From positions 2,046,001-2,110,000 of the forward strand of contig OX596345.1 of assembly GCA_951394405.1 (NCBI GenBank): a stretch of DNA of 64,000 nt, given 5' to 3'. Both the position numbers and the translations under genes were made by a program. Shown here one piece after another: positions 46,261 through 59,200 of the stretch (its first letter is position 1; each line of letters begins with the position of its first letter). Source of the DNA: Coprinellus micaceus. Taxonomy: Eukaryota; Basidiomycota; Agaricomycetes; Agaricales; Psathyrellaceae. The notes beneath the pieces are model-generated. The model searched no databases. It had not been told where the DNA came from and saw only the letters and a list, made by a program, of their open reading frames with translations.

Positions 46261-47171
46261 TAGCAGCTTCTGAATGGGTGCAGCTATGCATATAATGTAT
46301 CTGTTTAAATGTTCTGTAAGCCAATAAGCCCCAAGGCATGTTTGAGCACAACTGTGGAACAGTCTACTAACACTATGACACCATCCCTGTTTGGATTGTT
46401 TGCTATGTATCTCTGTGAACACTTGTCCAATAATTATCATTTGAGTTCTATTAGAAAGGCTTTAGCTTCTGCCTTCCATACATGGTCTGTATGTTGCTCT
46501 TTGTCCATTTTTAACTGTGGAAACATCAAAATATATGGATTTGCTCTTATTCTGCAACAGCTTGCAGTGCTCCAGTTAATATCAGGTATTTTCAAGTTGA
46601 CAGAACAGGTTCAGACCATTCTTTTGCATAGAATAACAGTGGTATATAGCCTCAACCACCTAACCCAAACAATATGTGCATGTTACAAATAAACTGGACC
46701 AAATATCAATGTTTGGCATTTGTGGCTGTGAACATTCCCACACCTAACTATTTCTGGATTTTGAAATGGGATGCAATTTTCATTGGATTACAAATAAACA
46801 GCAAAGGAAATGGACCACACACTCCAGAGATATCCCGGAAACACTTATTATACAAGAACAAAACACTGCTTCATACACAGCCAGCCCCCTGGGGTGCACA
46901 TGTGCACTCCCCTGATGGGCATCCCATGGATCAATTCAAGTGACACCCAAGAGCACCTGCAGCTGAATGCACCAGTGTGAGCAGCTGAAATGACCCCTGC
47001 GTGTTGTTCCCAGATTGCACATGTGTCCCCACCACTCAACCCTGTGCAAGAGGGGTTCGCCAGGGAAGGCAGGCAAAATCGCTGGTGTGTGCCGTCAGCT
47101 CACCTGTTTTGCGCCCGTTCACACTGGCTCGATTTCCTTTTTCATTGCTTGGGGCAAATCGTTCAGATATA
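46261..47171. other. Intergenic, no supported gene
   Basis: Short frames only; nothing recognised up to the left end of the pogo-like transposon. Confidence 0.4.
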
Positions 47172-47196
47172 CAGTCCATCACGGGGTTACTGGACA
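47172..47196 (+). repeat. Left TIR of pogo-like element
   Basis: 25 bp, 24 of which match the right TIR in inverted orientation. Confidence 0.88.
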
Positions 47197-47522
47197 GTTA
47201 AGCACGTTTGTGCGATGGTGTTGCGCACAGGCCCGTCCCGTCCAATTTTTTGGCTTGAGTAGGCAGAAAACCTTCTTGAGAGTGTAGATTCCAAGTTTTG
47301 CGATTTTACGAACCCGCGTTGGTAAGATATGAATTTCCTTCTGTCAGAGGGTCGAAAATGTGTCCGATTTGTTTGAACACCGGGTTATCGGACACTCGCA
47401 ACCAAGCAAGGCCAAATCCCGACCTGTCGCTGATGGCGATCGAACTCGTTGTTCTTGCTCACTCTTCGTGCTATCCTTCAACATCCACCAATCTGTTCGA
47501 CTTCAAACTTTACAAGAATATA

Positions 47523-50198
47523 CTATGTTGCATTGTTTACACCCCTCCGTGGATTTCGACGCCTTCCAGCCAACAGATCATCGGCGAGAGGCGACTGTGT
47601 CCCGGACCCACTCCCATCTGCATTTCCTTCCACCGACCCACTCTCCTGCATGCTGACGGGTAATAAGTCGCTGTTCCCTTGAGCCTGTGGTAGGAAGTGT
47701 CGCATCCGAGGCTTTGGCCGCGAAGGATTGGGCAGGGGGGCAGCAGATTGTGCTGGAGATGGAGGTGGTGGAGGTTGATCACGGAAACTGTCTGCTGTCT
47801 CGGTATCAGGTTCGTCGTCACCCTCGACGGGTGTCTTGGGGCTTTCCGCAGACTCGGGATTGCTGGTCTCGTTCATGTGAGCAATACGGGCCTTCCTCTT
47901 TTGGTTAGCCGCCGCCGGTGCTGCATTCTTCTTTGCTGCAGCCTTCTTAGCCTTGGTTGCCGCTTGGATACGAAGCCTTTCTCGCGCCTTTTCCTCCTTC
48001 ATCCTCTTCTTCTCCTCTTCCTTCAACTCCTTCTTCCTCTTCCTCTCTTCCTCTGCCTCTGCCCTCTTCTTCTGAGCGATCCCCTCCAGCCGTCGCTTTT
48101 CTTCAATTTGAATTGATCTCCTGATGACCTTAAACTTGGGTCGGCTTTCGACGTGAATGGCATGGATACGCTTCTCCCATTCCTTCTTGGCAAGTTCAGC
48201 CGTCGATTCATCTGATGTGAGGTGACGTACTCCTGCAGGCTGGCGTAGCGCAGGATCCTTCTTACGACGGAATACCTGCTTTCGTAAGGCTCCGTTCTCC
48301 ATCCCAAGCAGAACGATGCGAGCATGATCAGCCTCAAGCTCTCGCCATGCACGCTCAAGGAGTTCCCGAAGCGCCCTATTCTCCTTCTGGAGAGCCTCCC
48401 TCGATGCCAGATGGGAGATCGTTGGGGGCAGGTCCTTGAGGCTGCATCGGATGACCCGTGCAAGTGCGAGTGAGGCAGGTGCACCATCAGAGACTGGAGG
48501 TGGTGCGGGTGTGGTGCTTGACAATGCAGGATGTGGCAGTGGGACACTGCCGTTTGAGGCTGATGAGATATTGGTGGAGGATAGAGGTGGGATGGGGAGT
48601 ACGACAGTATCAGTGATGGGGAAGAGTGCAGTGGTTGGGGTGTTGCTTGGTTCTGGCTCGTTGTCAGAAAGTGGTGGCTGTTCGGCGTCTGATTGGTCCC
48701 CTCCCTCCGTTTCAACCTGACCGTCGGAATCTGAGCGTGCAGATTCATCATCATCGTCGTCGCTATCTGGGTGTGGCTGGGCAATGTTCGGTGCTGGAAC
48801 AATAGGTGGGGTGGGAAGAGTAGACAGGGAGGCTGTTGGTGAAGTTGGTGGTGTGGTTGACGTGATTTCGAGCAGTGGTGATGGCTCTCCAAAAGGGTGT
48901 ACAGCTTGCGTACTTGTGTTGGTCGCAGGCGCAAATGCCGACTCGGGGATGATAGAGGGGTTGAAGGGCTCAATCCCAGTCTTCTCAAACGCTGCCTTGA
49001 TGGTAGTTTCTTTCATGGCGAGTGTACGTACCTTTGCATAGAAAGACAGAAAGTTCTCTTTTGTGATCGGAGTATTGTTACGGGCGGCTTCATTGACGAC
49101 AGCCTTCCAAGTGGAGGCCAGGGGACCAAAGATACCAACATCGCAGGGCTGCAGTGCATGAGTTGTATGGGGGGGGAGACAAATGATTTCGATTCGATGC
49201 CTCCGCGCAAAGTCGACAAATGCATAAGAGCAGTGAGAGTTGTGGCCATCAAGGATGAGGAGCCGCCAGCCACCTGACTTGTTACGAGCTTGGGTGTATG
49301 GATGGAAGTCCTTCTCAAGCCACTTCAGCCCGAGTTCCTGGTCAGTCCATCCATTGGGTGAACAAGAGACGCTGGAATGGTGTAAAACGAATCGTTTAGC
49401 ATCAACAAACAAAGTGTCAACATGGACCCACAACTCACCTTGCACCATCTGGATTATCCGCCGTCCATCGTAAGTTCAATCGTTGGCCTTGGACACGACA
49501 CCAGGTGGGTTCATGGTGCCATCCGCACAGGCTGCTTCGAGGATGGTCACATGCTCCCTGCTCCCATCCTCAATGTTGTAGACCGTGACCAAATCGCGAT
49601 CAACAATTGCAGCAATGGACCCACCCACACCGAGCTGAACACCCTTCTCATCCATATTATATATGTTCTCGACTGGGATATTGCGCTCAATGATGACCCT
49701 CCGGAGCTCACTGAAGTAGTCCATGCATGCCGTCCGGTGCAGCGCTGCTGCGCGGCACTTCTCGAGCCCTTGGGTCCACTTGATCTTGAGGTCGTCCTTC
49801 TGCCGCAACATGAATCGATCGATCCAGTTAACTCCGATAGGCATTCCCGCGATGGCCGATGCAGTGTCCCGAAGTGATGATCTTGTGAGAGGGATGGCAC
49901 GCCGGCTTAGATGCTGCACCCAAGTGACAAGAACCTTCTCCTGGGCCGGGGTAAGCTTCTGTTGTGACTGGTGAGCAATGTGGAAAGGCTGTGTTACACC
50001 CTTGACTCTATCCTCAAGGGTGGACTTTGCTACACCGAACAAGACCTCAGCTTTACGTAGGCTAAGCTTCGTTCGGTGGATTGCATCGGTGGCTAGCTGT
50101 ATGCGCTCCTCTCAGGTCTTGTATTTGATGGGTGATGGGAGGCCAATGGCCCGCTTGTCGTGAACACGACGTGGGGTTGCAGGTGCAGTGCGCGCCAT
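47523..50198 (-). pseudogene. Pogo-like (Tc1/mariner, DDE) transposase with two in-frame TGA codons
   Basis: Reads from ATG 50198. An N-terminal psq-type helix-turn-helix (AIHRTKLSLRKAEVLFGVAKST) is followed by a CENP-B-type domain (LTPAQEKVLVTWVQHL through WIDRFMLR) and a DDE domain with NMDEKG, LDGHNSH and LQPCDVGIFGPL as the three acidic-residue regions. The C-terminus is long: an acidic Pro/Ser linker, a leucine-zipper-like coil (ALQKENRALRELLERAW), and a Lys/Glu-rich helix. An intron of about 67 bp joins QMVQ to VSCSPNGWTDQEL. Two in-frame TGA codons (50114-50112 and 49478-49476) interrupt an otherwise continuous frame, so this copy is probably inactive. The element ends are intact and could be moved by a related transposase. 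Confidence 0.85.
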
Positions 50199-51023
50199 TG
50201 CAGGTGGGGAAAAGGTCCTGGTTGTTGAGGAGGGGGTGTGGGGGGGAGATCAGAAAGGAATACATACAATCGATTGTCCTTCGTCGCATACACTGGTACG
50301 CACTTGGGATCAGAGTGCGGCAATGAGGCCAGTTGAATTGGCACGCAAGTTTGCCAAGTCTGAACCCTTTGGGTGGTTCTGAGGGATATATGCGTCCTGG
50401 TTTTCACGTTTTTGCTGAGACTTTCCTTATCAGTGGCCTCATTCTCGTTTACGCCTTTTCAACATCCACTATTGTCTATTCTGGCGAGATTCTATTCCTA
50501 ACACTGCTTCGATCCGAGAAAAAATGCAAAAAAGCCGTGGAGCATTGGAATTGGAGGTCAAAGTGCTTCTTATTGAGGCAGGACACATGTGCTTGCAAGG
50601 CGGCTTCATTTCCGCATTCAACAGCACATGTCTCGGAGCTTGTGCTGGAGGCTCAGAGAGCAAGGGTTGCAGTGGCATTCATCCATTTTCAGAGCACCTC
50701 AAGCTGTAATGAGGTCTCAAACAGCTCTCTAGGGGAACATTAGACCCTTTACTATGTGTAATATCACTTCAAGCCAGAGGGTACATCGAAACACGTTTGT
50801 GAGCCTCTCATCATTCTGGCAGCCTTCTGTCCCAACCAGGAAATCTAATCACAATCACAAGAATTCGCGACATATCTCCCAATTTCTGCGGGAGATGGTG
50901 ATCCTCCGTGGGGGAAAGGGTCTATAAATGTGGATGCAGTGTGTTACTACATGCTCCAACTTACAGAACAAGGCTAGGTTCGTTGGTTCGCCCAGTAGAG
51001 GGCAAATGTCCGAGAACCCAGTA

Positions 51024-51048
51024 TGTCCGGTAACCCCGTGATGGACTG
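51024..51048 (-). repeat. Right TIR of pogo-like element
   Basis: Inverted partner of the left TIR; followed by TA. Confidence 0.88.
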
Positions 51049-51633
51049 TAGGGGTAATAGAAATTTTCAATATCATTAGAACTGGTAGATAATACAAAAT
51101 GAATGGCACAGAATGAACAAAAGACATGAGATGGGGTGGGGGATGACATGGGATAGTGTTTGGCTGGTTGGGATCATGAAGAAAACCGGATGCTAGGCGG
51201 ACATCTTGTAACTCGCAGTCGTACCTCTGCTTCTGGGGAGATGTCAATCATAAAGACAAGGTGCAAAGACACATCACACTCACCGACTCGCCCTGCTATC
51301 GCTCCAACCATCCCAGCCGTCCTGATAAATCCGAAGCTAAGTGCCTGTGGAGAGGTAACATTAGTCCTGGCTCTGTGCCAAAGACAAAAGACATACCCGG
51401 AATCGTACACTGAAGAATCAATACAGCCTATGAGGGGTAGCAAAAGTCAATCAAGGTGCAGGAATACACGCGCATCGAGTACTTACCAGCCAGAGGAGGT
51501 CAAAGTGATGCTTGCTCATAGCAGCAACATCTTGGGGACACATGTTAGCACTAAACCAATGACGACTATGTCGAATACATATGTACCATGAATACACCGG
51601 GCTATTGAAGACCTTGGTACAGGATGAGAGTCA
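51049..51633. other. Intergenic, nothing recognised
   Basis: No supported gene between the pogo-like element and TIR-element copy 3. Confidence 0.4.
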
Positions 51634-51642
51634 GTGAGGGAG
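51634..51642. repeat. 9-bp target duplication, left
   Basis: GTGAGGGAG, repeated exactly at 52668-52676 on the other side of TIR-element copy 3. Confidence 0.8.
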
Positions 51643-52667
51643 GAGTACTTTACTGTGCCCCACTTCTCCAATTGGACTCCATTGGGTATCTTGCCACCCA
51701 AAATCTATGCCGTTGGGCCTAGCCCACCCCACCCAACCCCAATCTACCACCCAAAATTCACACATTGGACTCCAATTAGACACAAAAAGGTGGTTTCCCC
51801 AGCCTAGACTGACAAGACACCACTGGGGTTGCAATTTGGGGTCCATTAGACAAAATCTCGTTGGACTCCAATGGAGTTCCAGTGGGGACCAATAGCCCAA
51901 GCTGGGCAAAAGCGTGGGTATGGGACACTGTGGCTGTGCTATTTTGACATATGGTATCATTCTGTCACATTAATTCCGGAAAAATCGGAAGAAATACTGA
52001 AAAAAATTCCATCATTCTTGTTTGGGAAGTAGGACATCATCATTATGATGACAAATTTGACATGTGATCTTATTCCATCACATTAATTCTGGAAAAATCG
52101 CAAAAAATACTGAAAAAATTCCCATCTTACTTGTTTACAAGATATGATCTCAGGACTGATTCAAAATCAAGAGACTGGTGTCAATTCTATTTGTTACTAT
52201 ATTTGCATTCAGGGTCTGATATGAGTGTTATGATAACTGGTGACAACTGTGGGAAAGATAAAATTAATCTGCATTTTAGGTCACTGTTTCTTACAGCCAG
52301 AACTACATGTGGCATATACTGAGTTTTGAATTCAGATCATATTAACTGATGTGATGTATACTGTGGCTGTGTAGACTAGTGTGAATCAGGTTTCTTCCAC
52401 AGCCTGTAGTTTCACAAAAGACAGATGTGGCTGGTGTCTTATTGGAGTCTAGTGGGAGTCCAATCCCTACTGAATATTTTTGCCTGAAGTCTGGACATAA
52501 CTGGTCGGACCTGGTTGGAGTCCAATTGGAGTGGGCTGGGGTGGGCTGGACTTGGTTGGATATCCACTGGACTCCAATGGACTCTAGCCCCCCCAGGCTG
52601 GGTACCCAATGGGGTAGCTGGACCCCAATGGAGTCCAATTGGACAAGTGGGGGAGTGTGAAGTACTG
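51643..52667. mobile_element. Non-autonomous TIR element, copy 3 (GGAGTCCAATTGG type)
   Basis: 1,025 bp, inverted relative to copy 1. Ends are GAGTACTTTACTGTGCCCC and the complement of CAGTACTTCACACTCCCCC. The arms carry the same GGAGTCCAATTGG words as copy 1; the centre (about 51,940-52,260) is the reverse complement of the shared AT-rich core. A perfect 9-bp duplication flanks it, a length typical of Mutator-like elements. No transposase. Confidence 0.82.
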
Positions 52668-52676
52668 GTGAGGGAG
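52668..52676. repeat. 9-bp target duplication, right
   Basis: Second copy of GTGAGGGAG. Confidence 0.8.
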
Positions 52677-53054
52677 CCGCAGGAATGAACAAGGCCATGC
52701 ACAGGAATCTGCCAGCTTCCAGGGGTATAACGATAGTGACTAGTGGGAGAAGGGGTAGGAGATGCTTTTGTTCTGCGGGGTGGCCATCGTGCTGAACCTT
52801 CTGAGGAACGGACAAGTGAATGGAGGAAGACAAGGAAGTCATTCATGAGCGGTGGCAAAATTTGATGCAACAATGTTTGGCTGCGCGAATCACACCAAAC
52901 AAGGACCCACATCCTCGACGGACCTCGACAAAAGCTCAAACGGGGCAGAGGCATTGAAGAAAGAGTAGATGATCAAACAAGAGATGTAGCTAGGCTACTT
53001 TTGCATACAGGAGTACCTTTTCTTAGGACATAAAGTAAGAAATAGTTGGAAAAA
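52677..53054. other. Intergenic, nothing recognised
   Basis: No supported gene. Confidence 0.4.
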
Positions 53055-54864
53055 TCACTGGACAAATTGAAAGGTGGAGAAGTCCACTGCAGCATCGGAA
53101 CCATCGTTGGAAACAGGGATGCCAGAAGACTGGGTAATAAGAGAGGGGTCGATATTTTCATCCTGGGCCTCCTGGGGTGTGGTGTTTGCCCACAGCAGGG
53201 CGTGATGGATAGCGAGAGAGGCCGAAGGTGAGGGGTCAGTCATGGGATGAGGGAAGCGAGTTGTATCCACAGCAAGGATGCGGCGGATATAACTGAAGAA
53301 TGAATGAGAATTGACAAGAGATGAAAGGAACCTGGAGAGTTGACTCACACCTTCTATAAAGGGGTGTTCATGTCATTCCCAAACTCAATCTTACAGCAAT
53401 CGAGCCACCACTCAAGCACAGCCCAGAAGTGAGTGTTGACTGGCATCTCAGGCTCAGGGACGGTAGTGCCCTGGTGGTCGGTAAGGGTACGGACAGGATC
53501 AACACCTTCGTCGGACTTGGATGAATATGCTGGGCGAGGGCACTTGTGGTTGGGGCCATTCAGCATCTCTGGACGGTCGAATAAGAAAGAGCACTGTGAT
53601 AAGAGGGTAAATCAGTCATGAGTAGGAGGCAGAGAGGTAAAGCCGTACATAAAGAGCAAATCAGATGATATGTCCTTTGTCAATGCGAACGGGCTCAGTA
53701 GCACCCATCGTGCATTTGATATGCATCATCTTTGTGAAAGATACCAACAACTGGGCAGGCGTCTTGCGAGCATCAACAGAGTTACGAAGCTATGGATACA
53801 CATAAAATTAGTAGGACGTTGCCAGCACCACACTTACAACTTACATCACAGCAGAAGGCACTCAAGACACTGCTCACCGTCCTCTTGACAGCCTTTCTCA
53901 GAGTGGACTGGTTGATAGGGTTGGTGAAGGCTTCCGTCAAATTGAGCTGGACCTTGTTGGCTTGAAGGTAGGCCTGGAGGTTTATCAATAGAGCAATCAT
54001 TGGAAGGTACATACCATGCCCTTGCATCCTGTGGTGTCCATCTCCAGATGGTCCTTGGAGAACATAAAGTTGTTCGCCGCTGCACAAATAATTCGCTAAA
54101 ATAAGAGCCAGTCAAGATGTTATAACCGAGGGGATACTAACCAATGTACAGTATGACACTCCTTCACAATGAAGGCTTCCCCTTGGTCGAGAATGGCAAG
54201 AACTCGATCAAATGTTGACTGGAGTGCATTACCAGTTGGCATCTTGGTGAGGTGGGCCTCTAGGGTGTCATTCAGCTTAGGACCGAGCCGAGGACATAGA
54301 AGAGATAGCAAGGAATTGTCGCAAGCTGGGGGTCATAGATCATCATCGTTTGAGAAAGCTATTGAAGGAAGGATTAGTATATGGCATGTGGAGTACATTA
54401 CAGTAAGCACACCTGTTCCATCCCAGTAAGGAGCGCCTGACTCTATGGAGTCAATGAAAAGCACTGGATGACACCATTACAAAGGTCAGGAGTGACAATC
54501 TGCTGGGCAGCTGGTGCCCCTGGGTGCATTCCAGGCTGAGATACATGAGGTGACATCGGCGGTGGAGCCTGGGGTGATGACCAGCCAGCCTGAGCCCAAG
54601 CCGTACCACCTGGAACCCCATGGCCAGTAAAGGGATGAGTGGGGTTTGTGTTGCCAGACAGGATCATGGCAGGCACCGTGTTCACGGTGAATTGAGTTGC
54701 AGGAGGCATCAAAGCTGAAACAGGTGAGCCCATTGACTTGGACAACTCCGACACGATCAAAACACATCGCAACACGACTCACCACCGTTAATGGGCATGT
54801 TTGATGGCTGGATGTGGCCTTGGACAATGTTGAACTGGGAGCTGCTGGTCAAGGTGGATGCCAT
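53055..54864 (-). pseudogene. Spliced hypothetical gene of transposon type, damaged
   Basis: Starts at ATG 54864 (MASTLTSSSQF). After an intron a Pro/Gly-rich region follows (PPATQFTVNTVPAM through GAPAAQQIV), then FIDSIESGAPYWDGTG in a shifted frame near 54,440, a helical segment with LEAHLTKMPTGNALQSTFDRV, then AAANNFMFSKDHLEMDTTGCKGM, NLTEAFTNPINQSTLRKAVKR, and LRNSVDARKTPAQLLVSFTK up to a TGA at 53663-53661. Last come FWAVLEWWLDCC and an acidic end at 53055. Exon borders follow GT-AG throughout, but the frameshift and the TGA suggest decay. Such genes occur repeatedly in basidiomycete repeat-rich DNA; I do not know a function. Confidence 0.5.
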
Positions 54865-55116
54865 CGCCGAATGCTGTGGAAGATGGGAGGTGAAATAAGA
54901 CAATAGATGGTGGCGAAGAGGTTTAAGTACCCACCCCAGCCAGTTTGCATCTGTTTTGCCTGTTCCAATCGTTCCACATGGGCCAGCCACCGATACCCAC
55001 TCAGTAAACGCCAGGCCAACTGGACAGTTCCAAGCCACTGAAATATTTTGGAGGGATACCCTCCAACCCCTATTCAGGTCCCTGGCCCCTTGCCCTGCCA
55101 TCGAAAGCGGTCTGAC

Positions 55117-55996
55117 ATGCCTCACAACATGGTCCACCACATTAAGGAGGAACCCCTCAACCCCCTTCCTCCCTCTGTCAAGGTCGAGCCTTCTGAGTGC
55201 CAAATTGACTTGCCCAAGACGCCTCTCGGCCACTCAAGTATCCTTTCCCAACCTCCAAGTCCTCACCCCTGCTGCATTGCATCTCAACGAGCCCAGGCTA
55301 TTAATGCAGAGTGAGTAATCAGGACTTGGGTTTAGTTCTCAACTCACCAGATATGCCACACAGGCTCTACGGCGACAACAGGTTGCTCGACTCACAGACT
55401 ACCGACTCCCAGGCAGTTGAGCACCTCCTCCAGAGCCCGGTTCCTGGATGCCAGCACATTTTGCTGGCTATGGCGGACTTCATGGGTATCCGACTTGCAA
55501 CGGATCACTTCACACCCACCCCCGAGCCCTCCGAAGAAGAGTCCCAGGTCGTTGAGCCGTCCCAGAAGGTGCAGTTGCCAACTCCTGAGCCTGAGGAATC
55601 ACAGGTTCTTGAGCCTGTTGAGAGCCTTTATTGTAAGTTTGTTCAGTGAGCATAAACAATTACTTCTGCTCACCAAACACATTTGCAGCAACTTGGCTTG
55701 CTCAGAGGTACTATGACCAGGGCCGCGTTTCTTGGGATTGGGCCATGGCCAACGCACGCGAGCCTTACTTCCTCAACGAGGGTACTGCAGGCGCAAGTGG
55801 ATATTGTTGGTCTGCCACCCCCGATGAAGACAAGGACATATCAGACTTAGATGCCACACCACCATTCATCATTCGTGAGCCCACTCCCGTGCCGACTGTC
55901 ATTCAACACCCCACCCCTTCTCCAGCGTCTCCCCGCCAGCCCCCAGGCACAGAACCAGGCTGTTGTTGCACATTTGTGCTTTCCTCATTCGAGTGA
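55117..55996 (+). pseudogene. Hypothetical acidic/Pro-rich gene, frame interrupted
   Basis: Divergent from the preceding gene. The first exon codes MPHNMVHHIKEEPLN with short IKEEP/VKVEP motifs that resemble sumoylation sites. After a GTGAGT...CCAG intron the natural splice gives YATQALRRQQVARL and then a stop, while the protein-like continuation (AVEHLLQSP through an EPSEEESQVVEPSQ-type repeat) is in another frame. A third exon gives TWLAQRYYDQGRVSWDWAMANAREPYF and a Pro-rich end. Either a frameshift or an unrecognised splice site separates the parts. No domain known. Confidence 0.42.
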
Positions 55997-56266
55997 GAAA
56001 CTGTTCGGCTCATGCGTCAGCATGAAATGCAGCGTTTCAGAGAGGTTGTAAAGGTACTCACTGACCCAGTCCAACCACTTGTCTATGGAGAGGCCCAGAA
56101 GTCAGTAGATAGCTTGAAAGGGAAGGGAAAGATGATGCTTGATTAGTAGATATCAAGTATAGAATCATATCAATGATCATCCCGCAACGCAAACAATAAT
56201 ATAGATATGTATAAAATGAATTGAACCGTGAAGAAGAGAGAAATGAACATGATGAAGATAGCAAGA

Positions 56267-59200
56267 TCACCGCTGCCTTCTCAATGTGTCTACTCGAGAA
56301 GTTGGTGCCCCACCGCTTGGTGCCTCTCCTGGACCATTCAAGATGGCGGCAGCGGCAGCGGCTAGGCGCTTCTTTTGATGCCAGGCCTTGTTGAGCGCCT
56401 TGGCACTTCTAAGGAGCTCCTCGTTGATCTCTTCTTGGGTGTACTTGCTCACCCATCAGTGCTTCTGGAGGTGGATGGCATCACGCATCTGCCCCATGTT
56501 CAGAACGTGGTCAGCCATTGGGTTCAGGCATTTAATAAGGCGCCAAGTCTTTCCTGAGGCCTTCCGCTCCTGCTGTACTATATGCGTTCTGTTGAGCTCG
56601 CATTTATGGTTCCAGCAGTCGTGTTGGGTGTTGAGGGTGCAAAACACGCTCTGTTATTTGCCAATCAGCAAGTAATCAATTGTAAGGGCAGTGGAGTCAT
56701 ACCAAGGGTGGCAGAAGAAGCCAAAGGTTTACCGGATGAACATAGGGCATCCCATAAGGATTCGTCTTTCTTGCATCCATGGGGAGCTCTCTCAGCTCAC
56801 ACGCACGCACAAGGATCATGTCAGGGAGGCCTGAAAGGTTCAAGGAGCTCTGAATGATCTTGGTAACCTGGGCCACGAACTGAACCCCAGGAACTTGAGG
56901 CTCGCTCACAGTAACAAAGTCCTCAACCTTGCATGTGTCTCCCCCAGGGAGAATGCAGGATGCACAGGGCCAGAAGGCCAACCCAGGCAGGGTTTGTTGA
57001 GGGTACGCTCACACCACCTTCAGATGCGAGTGTGGCACAGCCTTCTGGTAGTTGGCATCTCGTTCACAGCGTTCTAAAGGCAATGCAAATGTCAGATGCT
57101 GAAGGATCAATGTATTCGCGTAAATACTACTACGTACCTGTGCTTCCCTTCACTGACAACCCAAGGTACTTGTGCACCAGGGTCGCATCTTCGAATAACA
57201 ACCTGGCTTGTGGCCCAATGTGTTTCCAGTCGCCAGGGCTATTGCTGAAGGCCAGCCGATTTGAACCTCATTCTCGTCAGACTGTGAGCGTTCGTCGAGG
57301 CAGGATGGTGTAACTTGAAGAAAGAGACCACCGGAGACCATGTGGTGAATTTGATTAGCTTTTGCAAATGCCCACGCAATGTCCTGAGATGGTGCCTGCC
57401 AGTTTGAGTGAATGCTCTTTGCACGGATCACGCCATTGAATGATTCAAACGCCTCGGTGGCGAAGAGTATCGCCAGTCTGAATCGTAGGATGTGGTCTGG
57501 AAGGTGGACAATGATGTGGAATTTGGGCTTGTTAAACCAGCTGCTGCTCCAAGATGCCGTCCGGACCAGGAAATGCTCGATTTCAGTTTGCAGAAGTTCC
57601 TACTCTCCAAGGTAAGATGTGTTGGTTTACAGCAAGACATTGACTCACGACATATTGAGGTAGGTTGTTGATGCGAGGCTGCCAAATGAGTGGAATGAGC
57701 TTCAATAAAGCAAGCCAGGTTTCATAACACTTTTTGGAGACCATGCCCTTAAGCACAAACAGCGCAACCTGTGCAATGGCACGAAAGTCGCACCCTACCA
57801 GGGATCCAGAGTATCCAACTAGGACATCACCCTGGAGTGGCGATATCCCAAGCCTGGAGACATCAACTGAGTACAGGCGGTCAGCGAGTTTGAGCTTCTT
57901 GTCGTCCTTGTTCTTCCCTAGCTGATTCTTGATAATGTCGCACCAAAAGTATTTAACAAACCCAAGTAAGACAACATGTAAGATCTCAACTGAAGTGTCA
58001 TGATGGGGGTCAAGGCCTGTGCGAACAGAATTTAATAGGTTATCATCACATTGACAGCAGAGGATACTCACCTTGAACTCGAAGAAATGGGTTGATCATA
58101 TGCTCACGGTCTTGCTGGCGCCGCAAGAGTGAGGCGACAGTATCCTTAAGCGCAGCTTCTTGAGTGTGTGGTGTACGTTTAGACTTGTAAGAGCCGAATA
58201 TTTCTTCAAGGAAATGGGCCTGGAACATGTCCTTGACACCTTGGGCCGTCCTATCCTTCTTGATGGATTCCTTGGCCCCAGGTCTTGTAGAGGCAGCCGT
58301 CCAGTGTGTTTCCAGAATTTGCACAGTTTCAGTTGAATGCCAGGGGATACCTGGCTGTAAAGGCACCAGTTGCACACATAAGTGAGAGTAAGAAGTGTTG
58401 AGCTTTGGCGTTGATGGTCGGCGCTTCGGCGTCCGAGCCAAATAGATGCAAAGCATCCACTCGATATTTGATGTGGATCTTGTACGGTCCACGAGCGGCC
58501 AACGGCCGCGTAGTATATCTTATGTGTATATAAGATCGTCGTACCTACCTACATATATTATCTGTCTACCGTTCTCACCACTGCGCGATTCTCAACAAGA
58601 AGGCGTCCACACCTTAATGAACAACTGCAAACGGCGGAAGATACCATGCATGCTCCACTCACTATGACCTTGGGTCAACGTTGAGAGGGCTGACGCAGCT
58701 GGGCTTGCCGCCTGCCCTTCAGTCGGAGGGGGTTCGTCCTCATTGTCCTCGTCCTCCTCACCTTCAGAATCTGGATCACCCAGATCTTCATCATCTTTCT
58801 TAGCTTGAGAACCGCCCTGGACCTTACACGACAGACAGAAGAGCCGCCCACGAAGACCGATGTGGCTTGCAAACTCACTCTGCATGGGATTATCTCCCAG
58901 GAGGGCAAGAATAACAGGGAATACAAGCACAGGTCGCTGCGATTTTGAATCCCAAGCCCATACCCCTTCGTCCTGGGCCTTCCTGCGACAAGTTAAAAAT
59001 GAACGATTCATAACACTATTGAACTCACTTGATCTCATTCACAACACCCTCAGCCATTTCAAGTGGACGAGCAAGGTTCAAGGTGCACAAGAAGTGAACA
59101 TTGTACTCCTTCGCAGCCTCACTGTGAGGGAGACCAGCAAGTGTGAAAAGGTACGAATGATGACAGTTCCATTTTTTCGACAAATTCCCAGAAGTGTCAT

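Larger units (their letters stand above)
47172..51048 (-). mobile_element. Complete pogo-like transposon with TIRs and TA flanks
   Basis: The 3,877-bp element is bounded by 25-bp inverted repeats, CAGTCCATCACGGGGTTAC-Y-GGACA, identical except for one T/C, and lies between TA dinucleotides (47170-47171 and 51049-51050), the expected Tc1/mariner target duplication. Shorter related words (GGGTTATCGGACA near 47,383 and GGGTTCTCGGACA near 51,010) lie just inside each end and may be subterminal transposase-binding sites. It carries one transposase gene on the minus strand. Confidence 0.88.
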
